This document shows, in pieces, positions 6,558 to 14,497 of a stretch of 25,926 nt of DNA. Each line of letters opens with the position of its first letter. Positions within the stretch are counted from its first letter, which is position 1. The translations under genes were made by a program, and so were the position numbers. Source of the DNA: JBOHUC01 sp050733935 (lineage in GTDB: Bacteria > Eisenbacteria > RBG-16-71-46 > DASYSL01); contig JBOHUC010000020.1 of NCBI GenBank assembly GCA_050733935.1, positions 1-25,926 on the forward strand, in the 5' to 3' direction. Below the pieces are notes generated by a model, which saw nothing but the letters and a program-made list of their open reading frames with translations, searched no databases and was not told the origin of the DNA.

Positions 6558-9500
6558 CTACGGTGTGATGACGATCAGTTTCTTCTCGCGGTGCGAGCCC
6601 CCGGCCTCGAGGCGGTAGAAGTAGACGCCAGGCGAAACGGCGGCTCCGCTCTCGTCTAGACCGTCCCACGGGGTCTCGTGAAGTCCCGCGACCACCTCCC
6701 CGTTCACGAGGGATCGAACGAGTCGGCCGCTCACGTCGTAGATCGTCAACCGGATGTGCCCGGGTTCCGCAATCACGTACTGGATGCGGGTCCGACCCGA
6801 GGCAGGATTCGGAAGCGCCGGCTCAAGACTGAGTCCGATCTCTTGCGACGCAACGGGCGCCAGGCCCCGGCTGCTGCTCGACGTCAGGCTCGAGTAGCCT
6901 CCCTTCGTCTGAAGGAAGAGAGCACGCACCATGTTGGCCGTAGGCGTGGTTCGCTCGAACTCGAGCTCGAGAGCTTCGCCGGTGCGAAGCGTCGATACGC
7001 TGCCTCCACTCGAACGGACCGCATCCCTCGCGTCGCCCGAGGCAGAGTGGTCGGCCCGAAGGAGCGTGAGCGACTGCGGAGTCGCGTTGCCCGAGATGTT
7101 GAGTCTACGAACCGACCGGATCCAGGATCGTCCGAGGAACAGCAATCGCATCGTCGAGTTTCCCTGGCTCGGGACCGCGAAGCGATGAGCCACGCGTCTT
7201 GGCCGAATGTGCGATACGGTTCTCCACTGCCCGCCGGACTCCGGGACTTGCACCAGCACACCACTCGAATCCGGACCGATGCCGGGACGGTATCCGAACC
7301 CCTCGACCACGAGCCCGGTGTTCGGGCCCACCGCGGTCCCGAGCGAAACGACGATGGGTTGCCCGCGGTCGAGCATCCGGTCGACACCAGTCGATCCGTC
7401 GACCTGGCTGGTGATGCTGACGCCGGAGCGGTCGACGGCGCCGGCAATGGCGGTGGTCGTCCCCAGAAGCACTCCCTCCTCGGCCGGGAAAGCTTCGAGG
7501 GAAGAGTCATGATCAACGACCGCAAGCTCGACGTGGTCGAGCTCGGCTTTCCCGGCTCCCACCTTGAAAAGGCGTGTTCGATAGGTCGTCGGACCGGGGG
7601 CCGGAGCCTGCTTCATTCGATGGCGGTCGAACGCACCTGCCGCAGCTCCCTCCCAGAGGATCGAGTTCTCGCCCGACCAGCCGCCCTCGTCCCAACCCTG
7701 AGAGTAGAGACCGGACTCCCCACAGGTCGGGATCTCGAATCCCGAGCAGTCCCCTTGAACGTGGAGGTTCGAGACTCCCGACCAGAGATACCGATCATCC
7801 CGGGTTCGGATCGCGAAGTGCCTGCCGCAGCCAACCCCGGTCCACGACACCTCGAGGCAGTGCGGAGTTCCGTTCGGGCCCGGCACAAGGGTCGTCACGA
7901 CCGATGCGAGATTCCAGTTCGCTTCAGTGATCGCGCTCGTCGATACGCGCACTTCCGTAACCTGGGCTTCGCCGCAGTTCGCGTCATCACCGGGTGATGT
8001 CCAGGTGAGCGTTGCCGACTTGTAGCCCACGTCGGCAACGGTGTAAGCGCCGACCTGAGCTGGACTCGAGGTGTCGCAGTCGTCCCATGCGGATCCCGAA
8101 AGGACCCGAACCCACCGCGCGACGGCCGGCACCCCCGTGTCGCTCAAGATGAAGAGCATGTAGTACCCGGGAGGGGCGTGATCGGCGTTCACGGGGCCGT
8201 CGACGATCAACTGCTGGGTGCAGCGATCGCGGATCGTAAGGGGCACGAACTTCTGATTCTGGTCGAACCCGTGCGTCGTCGCGGAAGGCCGGATCAGGCA
8301 GGCGCTCGAGACGGTGGCCGCCTCGAGCGTACAGATCGTAAACCGCTGACCGTAGACGACCGTGTCGGGCGCTCCCGCGATGATCGGACGCTCAGCGAGG
8401 CTCCCGTTCGGCTGGAAGAGGTAGGGCGGACAGTAGAGGTTGGCAAGGTACTTGTCGTTGTGGCTCTCCCCGCCTGAACTCAACACACGACCGTCGGGAA
8501 GGAGGATCGCGGTCGAGTGATATCCGCGCACGGTGGGTTGCTCGGCGAGGTCACCGAGAGCGGTCCACGTCCCTCCTCCGGGGCCGTTCGGATCCCAGAG
8601 CTGGGGTTTTCGAACCGGGCTATCGTTGAGCTGGGAGAGCGTGCCGTTTCCGCCGACGGCGAGGACCTTGCCGTCGGGCAGCACGACCAGGTTGTGATAG
8701 TTGCGCGCCGCCATGCTGGCCGAGTTCTGCCATCCGGCGGCGAGATTGGTGGCGTCGATGGACTTCGTGGTGCCCACCACCGTCGCACCGACCGTGCCAC
8801 CTGCGACCACGATCTTCCCCGGGCGATACTGGACCCCGGCTACGCCGACAAAGCCGCTGTTGAGCCCAGGCAACGTCTGCCAGCCCTGCGCCGGAAGCTG
8901 ACCGGGGGCCGGAAGGTCGAGCCAGTGGGTCTGAGGCTCCGTTCCCACGGTCAGGATGCGTCCGTTAGCCCCTGTTCCTCCGGGGATGACGAAGTTCATG
9001 GGATACGAATCGTTCCAGCAAAACGGCGCATTCGAGTAGGCGTGCCAGGGCAGGGTCGCGCTCCCCGGATCATGGATCTCGTTGATTCGGGAGAGGGTGA
9101 CACTCCGATCGAGGACCATCGTATGTCCGGAGAGGTTCGCATCCATCTGAGCCCACTGGACCCACGAGTTGCCGGTGAGCGGGTGCACAACGTAGACGTA
9201 TCGATCCGCGGGGGCCGTCGCCTCACCGCCGAAGAGGTACAGCCGCCCCTGGCTCTGCTCGATGTCGAACACGGCGCTGTGGCGCGCGCGAGCCGTCGGG
9301 GCACCGGTCAGCGTGCGCTTTCGCCAACCGCACGTTCCGTTCTCAAGCGTCCATAGCACCCAGAACTCGTTCGAGAAGCTCGAACTCCCCAACTCACCGC
9401 CGAACAGGAAGGCGGTCTTTCCCCACTGGCCGGGCGTGCGCTCTCGGCGTGTGGTGTCTGCCGTCAGCGAATGCCCGAAGCGCGGCGAGGGGAACCCATC

Positions 9501-10781
9501 GCCGAGATCCACCTGCGGGATGACGTGCCACGTGCCGGTGGTCGGGGTCGTGAGCCGGAGTTCGTAGACGTTGTTGTCGCTGGGAGTCTGCCCGGGAGCG
9601 CCCGTGCCGCCGAACATGATCATGCGCTTGACCGCCGTTGGCGTCCCGCCGATCGGGATTGTCGTCTCCTCGTAGACGGCGGCGTGACCGAATCGTGCCG
9701 AGGGAGGATTGGGAGCGGGGATTTCGGCCCAGACGAATGAGCCGCCGAAGTGCCGCAAGCTTCTCGCATCGCCCCAGACTTGTCCTGTCTGGGTTCGTCC
9801 CCCGTAGACGATCATACAGGTCCCCAAAGCGGAGATTGCTGTGTGATGAAGCCGTTGGATTCCTCCAGCGATGGAGATATCGCGCCATCGGTACGAGTAG
9901 TCGCTGGCAGTTGGAACATTCTCCCGGATCAACAGCCACGTGTCGTCCTTGGCCAGTCCGTCCTGCCCGAGCCCTCCGAAGAGGACCTGGGCATTCTGAA
10001 AGTTCGGAACGCCGGCCATCTCAACGAACGTTTGCCTCTCTCGAATCATAGGCCGCGAGCCGTTGTCGGCGGCCGGGATCACGGATGGTTCCCAGACGCC
10101 ACCGTTCAGCGGTCCATTGACGGGAGCGAAGCGATGCACCTTGTCGCCTTCGGGCGCGGGAGGCAAGGCTCCGTCCCGTCGTCCCCCGAACGCCCGGTGA
10201 TGCCGATGTCGACTCCCCCCGGCGACGAGGACCCGTCCGTCACGCAGGGTCGTCGCCGTCGGATACCACCGCCAGTCGGACATCGTCCCAGGATCGCTCC
10301 AGGTCCCAGGCAAGGATGATGCGCCCGGCGTGTACATCCGGGTCCGGTTCTCGCCGTACTCTTCGGTGAACGGATGAGTCCCGCCGGGCAAAAAGACGCG
10401 ACCGTCGGAGAGACTCGAGTTTCCGGCACAAAAGATGTCCACTCCTGAGGGCTGGATGGGAAGCGCCTGAAAGCTCGTCACAGGAAAGGAGGAGCAACTC
10501 TCATTCCCCGAGAGCCAGCCCCACTCTCCACCCTTGAACTCACCGGGCGTCTCGCCCCGAAACCAGAGGATGCGGCTGTGGTACGGACTTCCGTCGCCGG
10601 GGACGAGGATCATGTGAACGGCGTAGCGATCGCCCGCCGGACCCCAGTTCATCGTGCTGGTCCACTGGCCCGGGTGAGCACGGACGAGGTCGGGGGCGAG
10701 AGAGAGGATCGCTGGAAGCAATGCGATGGGCAGCGAGCTCATTAGACGCGGAGGGGTTGGGGATCGTAGCGGGTGTGACAT
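6558..10781 (-). CDS. Secreted copper-radical (galactose/glyoxal-oxidase-like) oxidase with inserted kelch propeller and C-terminal sorting domain
   Basis: A 1407-residue predicted extracellular protein. ATG at 10779-10781 follows GGAGG at six bases. A signal peptide ends near Ala35 (LVRA). The oxidase part can be aligned by eye with galactose oxidase/GlxA: DIFCAG gives Cys118 and RWYPTAT gives Tyr173 (the thioether cofactor pair), RGYHST gives Tyr754-His755, and TTHGFD gives His837 (copper ligands). A DUF1929/early-set domain follows (PPYLFQPNGS to PPGYYMLFILS, about 780-893). These enzymes oxidise primary alcohols or aldehydes with O2, producing H2O2. Residues about 260-545 are classical kelch repeats (SARFGHAAVY, MIMFGG; SPRFGHSL, AFLFGG; RARHSAVF, LYLFGG), apparently inserted between oxidase blades. 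An FN3-like domain (about 908-1000), an unknown region, and a FlgD-like sorting domain (about 1315-1407) follow. The substrate is unknown; activity is inferred from the residues. Confidence 0.8.
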   Translation of the reverse strand: MSHPLRSPTPPRLMSSLPIALLPAILSLAPDLVRAHPGQWTSTMNWGPAGDRYAVHMILVPGDGSPYHSRILWFRGETPGEFKGGEWGWLSGNESCSSFPVTSFQALPIQPSGVDIFCAGNSSLSDGRVFLPGGTHPFTEEYGENRTRMYTPGASSLPGTWSDPGTMSDWRWYPTATTLRDGRVLVAGGSRHRHHRAFGGRRDGALPPAPEGDKVHRFAPVNGPLNGGVWEPSVIPAADNGSRPMIRERQTFVEMAGVPNFQNAQVLFGGLGQDGLAKDDTWLLIRENVPTASDYSYRWRDISIAGGIQRLHHTAISALGTCMIVYGGRTQTGQVWGDARSLRHFGGSFVWAEIPAPNPPSARFGHAAVYEETTIPIGGTPTAVKRMIMFGGTGAPGQTPSDNNVYELRLTTPTTGTWHVIPQVDLGDGFPSPRFGHSLTADTTRRERTPGQWGKTAFLFGGELGSSSFSNEFWVLWTLENGTCGWRKRTLTGAPTARARHSAVFDIEQSQGRLYLFGGEATAPADRYVYVVHPLTGNSWVQWAQMDANLSGHTMVLDRSVTLSRINEIHDPGSATLPWHAYSNAPFCWNDSYPMNFVIPGGTGANGRILTVGTEPQTHWLDLPAPGQLPAQGWQTLPGLNSGFVGVAGVQYRPGKIVVAGGTVGATVVGTTKSIDATNLAAGWQNSASMAARNYHNLVVLPDGKVLAVGGNGTLSQLNDSPVRKPQLWDPNGPGGGTWTALGDLAEQPTVRGYHSTAILLPDGRVLSSGGESHNDKYLANLYCPPYLFQPNGSLAERPIIAGAPDTVVYGQRFTICTLEAATVSSACLIRPSATTHGFDQNQKFVPLTIRDRCTQQLIVDGPVNADHAPPGYYMLFILSDTGVPAVARWVRVLSGSAWDDCDTSSPAQVGAYTVADVGYKSATLTWTSPGDDANCGEAQVTEVRVSTSAITEANWNLASVVTTLVPGPNGTPHCLEVSWTGVGCGRHFAIRTRDDRYLWSGVSNLHVQGDCSGFEIPTCGESGLYSQGWDEGGWSGENSILWEGAAAGAFDRHRMKQAPAPGPTTYRTRLFKVGAGKAELDHVELAVVDHDSSLEAFPAEEGVLLGTTTAIAGAVDRSGVSITSQVDGSTGVDRMLDRGQPIVVSLGTAVGPNTGLVVEGFGYRPGIGPDSSGVLVQVPESGGQWRTVSHIRPRRVAHRFAVPSQGNSTMRLLFLGRSWIRSVRRLNISGNATPQSLTLLRADHSASGDARDAVRSSGGSVSTLRTGEALELEFERTTPTANMVRALFLQTKGGYSSLTSSSSRGLAPVASQEIGLSLEPALPNPASGRTRIQYVIAEPGHIRLTIYDVSGRLVRSLVNGEVVAGLHETPWDGLDESGAAVSPGVYFYRLEAGGSHREKKLIVITP

Positions 10782-10787
10782 CGTAAA

Positions 10788-10792
10788 CCTCC
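10788..10792 (-). promoter_or_regulatory. Ribosome-binding site of the oxidase gene
   Basis: On the minus strand GGAGG stands six bases before the ATG at 10781. It is the best Shine-Dalgarno match in the window and fixes the start that gives the signal peptide. Confidence 0.7.
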
Positions 10793-10952
10793 AACGAGGC
10801 AGGCGATTCAGGAGGGCGAAAGTGAGCCGGCGTCAGGTGGGGTTGGGGCGGCGGTTGCAGCGCGGCAGGCGACCATTGCCAGTCGGCCCGCAAGCTGTCA
10901 ACATGATTCGAGGCCAGTCCGTCCTCAGACTTCGACTTTCCTTGGATCGCCT
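10793..10952. other. Divergent intergenic region between two secreted-protein genes
   Basis: About 160 bases separate the oxidase gene (minus) from the propeller gene (plus) and must hold both promoters and both leaders. I see no convincing paired -35/-10 for either direction. TTGCCA at 10876-10881 lies upstream of an AT-richer patch (CAACATGATT) but at a poor spacing. No clear operator repeat was found. Confidence 0.35.
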
Positions 10953-12974
10953 ATGGGCCAGAGCCTTCATCCGGCTGCAGGGCTTGCTGCTCTCGTCCTG
11001 CTCCTATCCTTGAGTGCACCGGCTTCTGCGCAGTGGGGCCCGCTTGGTGCTCCGGTCACAGGCGATCTGATTGGGGCGTCCAATCACAGGACCGTGCCCG
11101 ACGGCCGGGGGGGAATCTACGTTGTCTGGCTGGACGAAAGGGACCTTCCGAGCCACAGCTTGGACGTGTACGCGCAACGCCTCCGGCCCACGGGAGAAGT
11201 TGCCCCGGGCTGGCTCGTGAACGGTGTTCCCGTTTGCGCCTCTCCCGGCACTCAGGATTTCCTGTCGATTGCGCTCGACGAAACTGGCGTCCTTGTCGCG
11301 TGGCAGGATCTTCGCAATGTCGATCTAATCTCAGTAGACATTCATGTTCAGCGCGTGCGGGGAGATGGCACGATCGCACCGGGCTGGTTGACCGACGGAG
11401 TCTCCGCGACGACCTCGAGTCCATACCAGTACCAGTTTAGACCGGCAGTCACGTCGAACGGTCGGGGAGGGATCTTTGTCGCATGGGAGGAGTTTGTGGA
11501 CGCTCGCGTCGACGAGACCCCGGATGTATTCCTCCAGCATCTGACCGCCACTGGGGAACGAGTTCCGGGATGGCCGGAGCGGGGACTTGCTGTGGTGACC
11601 GCTCCCGACGCTCAGGGCGAGGTGGAACTCCTTCCGGATGGTTCAGGTGGCGTGCTCCTCGTTTGGGATGATTGCCGCCGTGGCTGCGTGGAAGGCTCGT
11701 ACCAGCTCGATGTGTACGCCCAGCGGGTGCGAGCCGACGGTACGCTCGAGCCCGGCTGGGCGACGGACGGACGCCTGCTTTCCCTCGGCCGGGCGAGGTC
11801 GCGCATCTTGCCGGATGGGACCGGGGGTTTCTACGTCGCGTCCTCAGTGATCGATTCGCACGCAGAAGATGTCGAGTACTTCGTGGAGCGGTTTACGCTC
11901 GACGGGGATCCCTACCTGGGATGGCCGGCCGGCGGAGTTCGCGTGTGCGCGGCCCCCGGGACGCGGCTTGGACTCACAATCGCCTCCGACGGCCTCGGGG
12001 GAGTGCTCCTCACGTGGGTCGACGACCGGCCATCCGCAAGCAACAGTTATGAGATCTTCGCAAGCCGGGTCTTGCCGAACGGCACGATTGCACCGGGCTG
12101 GCCCGCGGACGGGCTTCTCGTTTCGGACGAATACGGTCTCGAACTCTTCGACTCCAGACCAAGCATTGCCCCCGACGGGTTCGGGGGCGCGTACGTTGCC
12201 TGGGAGCAGGGCTTCGATTTCGGCAATCCCGCCTACGTCTTGCACCTGACCGCGAACGGGGACGTGGCCCCTGGCTGGCCTCAGTTCGGACTTCGCATCG
12301 CGCAGAGCCTCGGGCAGTTCAAGCCCACGGCCGTGCCGGACGGGGATCACGGTACGATCGTTGTCTGGGACGAAGCGAGCATGAACGAGCGGCGATTCGG
12401 CATTTATGCCAACCGGTTCAGTCTCGACGGGCCCGTGCCTGTCCTCCTGTCGCTTCTGGAGACGGAAGTCGCGACGGATCGAGTCGTCCTGCTCTGGTAC
12501 GGAATCGACGCTTCCGGGCTCGCTGCGGTCGTCCAACGCAGGTCCGAGTCGATGGAGTGGGAAACTCTTGGCCCTCCGGTAGCCGAGGGACCGGATCGAC
12601 TGCGCTTCGAAGACCGCTCGATCGTCCCGGGGATGCGCTACGGCTACCGCCTTGCCTATAGGGAGGAGGGAACCGAGCGGTTCACGGAAGAGACCTGGGT
12701 CCAAGTGCCGGCGCTGGCGTTGAGTCTCGCCGGATTCGAACCCAATCCCGCGCGAGGTCGCCCGGTCGTCCGGCTCTCGTTGCCCGGTGAGGAGCTCGCC
12801 ACGCTCGAGGTCTTCGATGCGCGTGGTCGCGTCATCCGATCGCAACGCGTCGACGAATTTGGTCCTGGAACGCACACACTCCGACTCGAGAACGCGCTTC
12901 CCGCGGGCATCTACTGGCTGCGCCTCGCGCAGGCGGGGAAGGTCGTCACCGCCAAGGGAATCGTGCTTCCGTAA
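10953..12974 (+). CDS. Secreted eight-repeat beta-propeller-like protein with C-terminal sorting domain
   Basis: A 673-residue predicted extracellular protein. The signal peptide has a Leu-rich core and ends at ASA (residue 26). Residues about 46-493 hold eight repeats of 45-60 residues with the pattern DGxGGxxVxWxDxR, then DVYAQRL or similar, then a Gly-containing turn and PGWPxxGxxV; repeats 5 and 8 are the most divergent. This looks like a beta-propeller of seven or eight blades. Residues about 496-590 resemble a fibronectin III-like module, and residues about 592-673 are a T9SS type A-like sorting domain (FEPNPARG, LEVFDARGRVI, LPAGIYWLRL). I recognise no catalytic motif. It is transcribed away from the copper-oxidase gene and may share control or cell-surface location with it. 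The ATG lacks a strong ribosome-binding site, but it yields the signal peptide directly. Confidence 0.82.
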   Translation: MGQSLHPAAGLAALVLLLSLSAPASAQWGPLGAPVTGDLIGASNHRTVPDGRGGIYVVWLDERDLPSHSLDVYAQRLRPTGEVAPGWLVNGVPVCASPGTQDFLSIALDETGVLVAWQDLRNVDLISVDIHVQRVRGDGTIAPGWLTDGVSATTSSPYQYQFRPAVTSNGRGGIFVAWEEFVDARVDETPDVFLQHLTATGERVPGWPERGLAVVTAPDAQGEVELLPDGSGGVLLVWDDCRRGCVEGSYQLDVYAQRVRADGTLEPGWATDGRLLSLGRARSRILPDGTGGFYVASSVIDSHAEDVEYFVERFTLDGDPYLGWPAGGVRVCAAPGTRLGLTIASDGLGGVLLTWVDDRPSASNSYEIFASRVLPNGTIAPGWPADGLLVSDEYGLELFDSRPSIAPDGFGGAYVAWEQGFDFGNPAYVLHLTANGDVAPGWPQFGLRIAQSLGQFKPTAVPDGDHGTIVVWDEASMNERRFGIYANRFSLDGPVPVLLSLLETEVATDRVVLLWYGIDASGLAAVVQRRSESMEWETLGPPVAEGPDRLRFEDRSIVPGMRYGYRLAYREEGTERFTEETWVQVPALALSLAGFEPNPARGRPVVRLSLPGEELATLEVFDARGRVIRSQRVDEFGPGTHTLRLENALPAGIYWLRLAQAGKVVTAKGIVLP

Positions 12975-12975
12975 G

Positions 12976-13048
12976 CAACACCCGTCCCCCTGAAGTCTCG
13001 TATTTCTCTCCTCCACTGGCCCGAGTCGCGGGCCGAACCAGGGTGTTG
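12976..13048. repeat. Nested inverted repeat after the propeller gene
   Basis: CAACACCC at 12976-12983 pairs with GGGTGTTG at 13041-13048. Inside it GGCCCG (13018-13023), loop AGTCG, CGGGCC (13029-13034) forms a second hairpin. It begins one base after the stop codon at 12974. It may act as a terminator for the secreted gene, but no T run follows. Confidence 0.4.
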
Positions 13049-13145
13049 TCCCCAGGACGGGTTACGGTTTCCTCTCGGTCGGGGAGGCGAGCCCCCGGCC
13101 AGGCCCGGGACCTTCCAGGGCTCCAAGCGGCCCGAAAAAATAGGG

Positions 13146-13174
13146 TTGGCGGCACCTGCACAAATGTGTAGTCT
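13146..13174 (+). promoter_or_regulatory. Possible recA promoter
   Basis: TTGGCG (13146-13151), a 17-base spacer, and TAGTCT (13169-13174) resemble a sigma70-type promoter; four of six and three of six bases match the consensus. The spacer contains CACAAATGTG, an imperfect palindrome. The match is weak and rests mainly on location upstream of recA. Confidence 0.25.
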
Positions 13175-13200
13175 GCCTCCGTCAGCGCTGCGACGGTGGC
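13175..13200 (+). repeat. Inverted repeat in the recA leader
   Basis: GCCTCCGTC (13175-13183), an eight-base centre AGCGCTGC, and GACGGTGGC (13192-13200) pair at eight of nine positions. It ends 42 bases before the recA ATG. It could be a leader hairpin or a repressor operator; the sequence does not decide which. Confidence 0.45.
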
Positions 13201-13242
13201 CCCCGGATGTCGTCCAAGCTCCCGGAAAGGAGTCGAAGCCGC

Positions 13243-14373
13243 ATGAACCTGAACCAGCCATCCGACAAGGAACGGTCGAAGGCCCTCGAGCTCGCGGTCC
13301 AGCAGATCGAGAAGCAGTTCGGAAAGGGGGCCATCATGCGGCTGGGCGGGGAGCGTGGTGTGATCCCGGTCGATGTGACTTCCACGGGATCGCTCGGACT
13401 CGATCTCGCGCTCGGCGTCGGCGGCATCCCGAAGGGCCGCGTGATCGAGATCTACGGTCCCGAATCGAGCGGCAAGACCACGCTCGCGCTCACGATCATC
13501 TCGAACGCGCAGAAAAACGGCGGGAACGCCGTGTTCATCGACGCCGAGCACGCGCTCGACGCCGCCTACGCGCAGAAGCTCGGCGTGGACCTGGACGAGC
13601 TCCACGTCTCCCAGCCCGACACGGGCGAAGAAGCGCTCGAGATCGCCGATCAGCTCGTGCGCTCGGGTGCGGTCGACATCGTGGTCATCGACTCGGTGGC
13701 GGCCCTCGTGCCGCGCGCCGAGATCGAAGGCGAGATGGGCGACTCGCACATGGGGCTCCAGGCGCGGCTCATGTCGCAGGCGCTCCGGAAGCTCACGGGC
13801 TCGATCTCGAAGAGCCGCTGCATCGTCATCTTCATCAACCAGATCCGCATGCAGATCGGCGTCACGTTCGGCAATCCCGAGACGACGGCCGGCGGGCGCG
13901 CGCTCAAGTTCTACGCCTCGGTGCGCCTCGACATCCGGCGCATCGCCTCGCTCAAGGAGGGCGAGACGGTGGTCGGGAATCGCACGCGCGTCAAGGTCGT
14001 GAAGAACAAGGTCGCGGCCCCGTTCCGCGAAGCCGAGTTCGACATCCTCTACAACCAGGGGATCTCGCGCGAAGGCGAGCTGCTCGACATGGGGATCGAG
14101 AAGAACCTGATCACGAAGCTCGGCACCTGGTTCAGCTACGGGAACGAGCGGCTCGGGCAGGGACGCGAGAACGCGCGACTCTTCCTCCGCGAGCACGAGG
14201 ACGTGCGCGCCGGGCTCGAATCGAAGCTCCGGAAGGAGTACGGGATTCGTCCCACCGGAACCGAAGAGGCCGTCGAGGCGCTCGTCGGCCCGAAGGCGAC
14301 GGTCGGCGCGGGAAGCAGCGCGGTCTCGAGTGCGAACGGTGCCGCGGGAGGAGCCGAAAAGCCGCGCCGCTGA
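13243..14373 (+). CDS. recA: RecA recombinase
   Basis: A 376-residue protein that forms filaments on single-stranded DNA, carries out strand exchange and, in most bacteria, triggers LexA self-cleavage. The Walker A motif GPESSGKT is at 72-79, Walker B is DIVVIDSVAAL, and the L2 region (FINQIRMQIGVTFGNPETTAGG) with the NPETTAGGRALKFYASVRLD signature is intact. ATG 13243 is preferred over ATG 13207 because GGAAAGGAG stands about ten bases upstream and the N-terminus then matches the family (RSKALELAVQQIEKQFGKG). The last 35 residues are Ala/Gly/Ser-rich and carry few acidic residues, unlike the acidic tail of many RecAs. recX follows after 124 bases that contain a strong hairpin. Confidence 0.98.
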   Translation: MNLNQPSDKERSKALELAVQQIEKQFGKGAIMRLGGERGVIPVDVTSTGSLGLDLALGVGGIPKGRVIEIYGPESSGKTTLALTIISNAQKNGGNAVFIDAEHALDAAYAQKLGVDLDELHVSQPDTGEEALEIADQLVRSGAVDIVVIDSVAALVPRAEIEGEMGDSHMGLQARLMSQALRKLTGSISKSRCIVIFINQIRMQIGVTFGNPETTAGGRALKFYASVRLDIRRIASLKEGETVVGNRTRVKVVKNKVAAPFREAEFDILYNQGISREGELLDMGIEKNLITKLGTWFSYGNERLGQGRENARLFLREHEDVRAGLESKLRKEYGIRPTGTEEAVEALVGPKATVGAGSSAVSSANGAAGGAEKPRR

Positions 14374-14426
14374 GACCTCCGAAGGATACACTCCCCGAGT
14401 TCTCACTCCGCCGGTCCGGGCGACAC

Positions 14427-14465
14427 CGGGAAGGACAGCGCGTGCTCGCACACGTGTCCTTCCCG
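14427..14465 (+). terminator. Strong recA-recX intergenic hairpin (possible attenuator)
   Basis: CGGGAAGGACA (14427-14437) pairs perfectly with TGTCCTTCCCG (14455-14465), giving an 11-bp stem. Inside, CGTG (14441-14444) and CACG (14451-14454) can extend the structure. No T run follows, so as an intrinsic terminator it would be leaky. A second small hairpin, GCCCG-GAAG-CGGGC at 14467-14480, comes directly after it and ends just before the recX ribosome-binding site. Confidence 0.6.
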
Positions 14466-14497
14466 CGCCCGGAAGCGGGCCTCCCGGGGACCTGCCA

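Noticed and set aside
6678..7997. A 439-codon plus-strand frame opposite the oxidase gene
   Set aside because: No domain or ribosome-binding site; it lies antisense to the C-terminal half of a protein with clear repeats and a sorting domain.
13085..13140. Terminator or promoter in the CCCGG/CCGGG and AAAAAA stretch before recA
   Set aside because: The stem is only five base pairs and the A run is not placed for a terminator on either strand.
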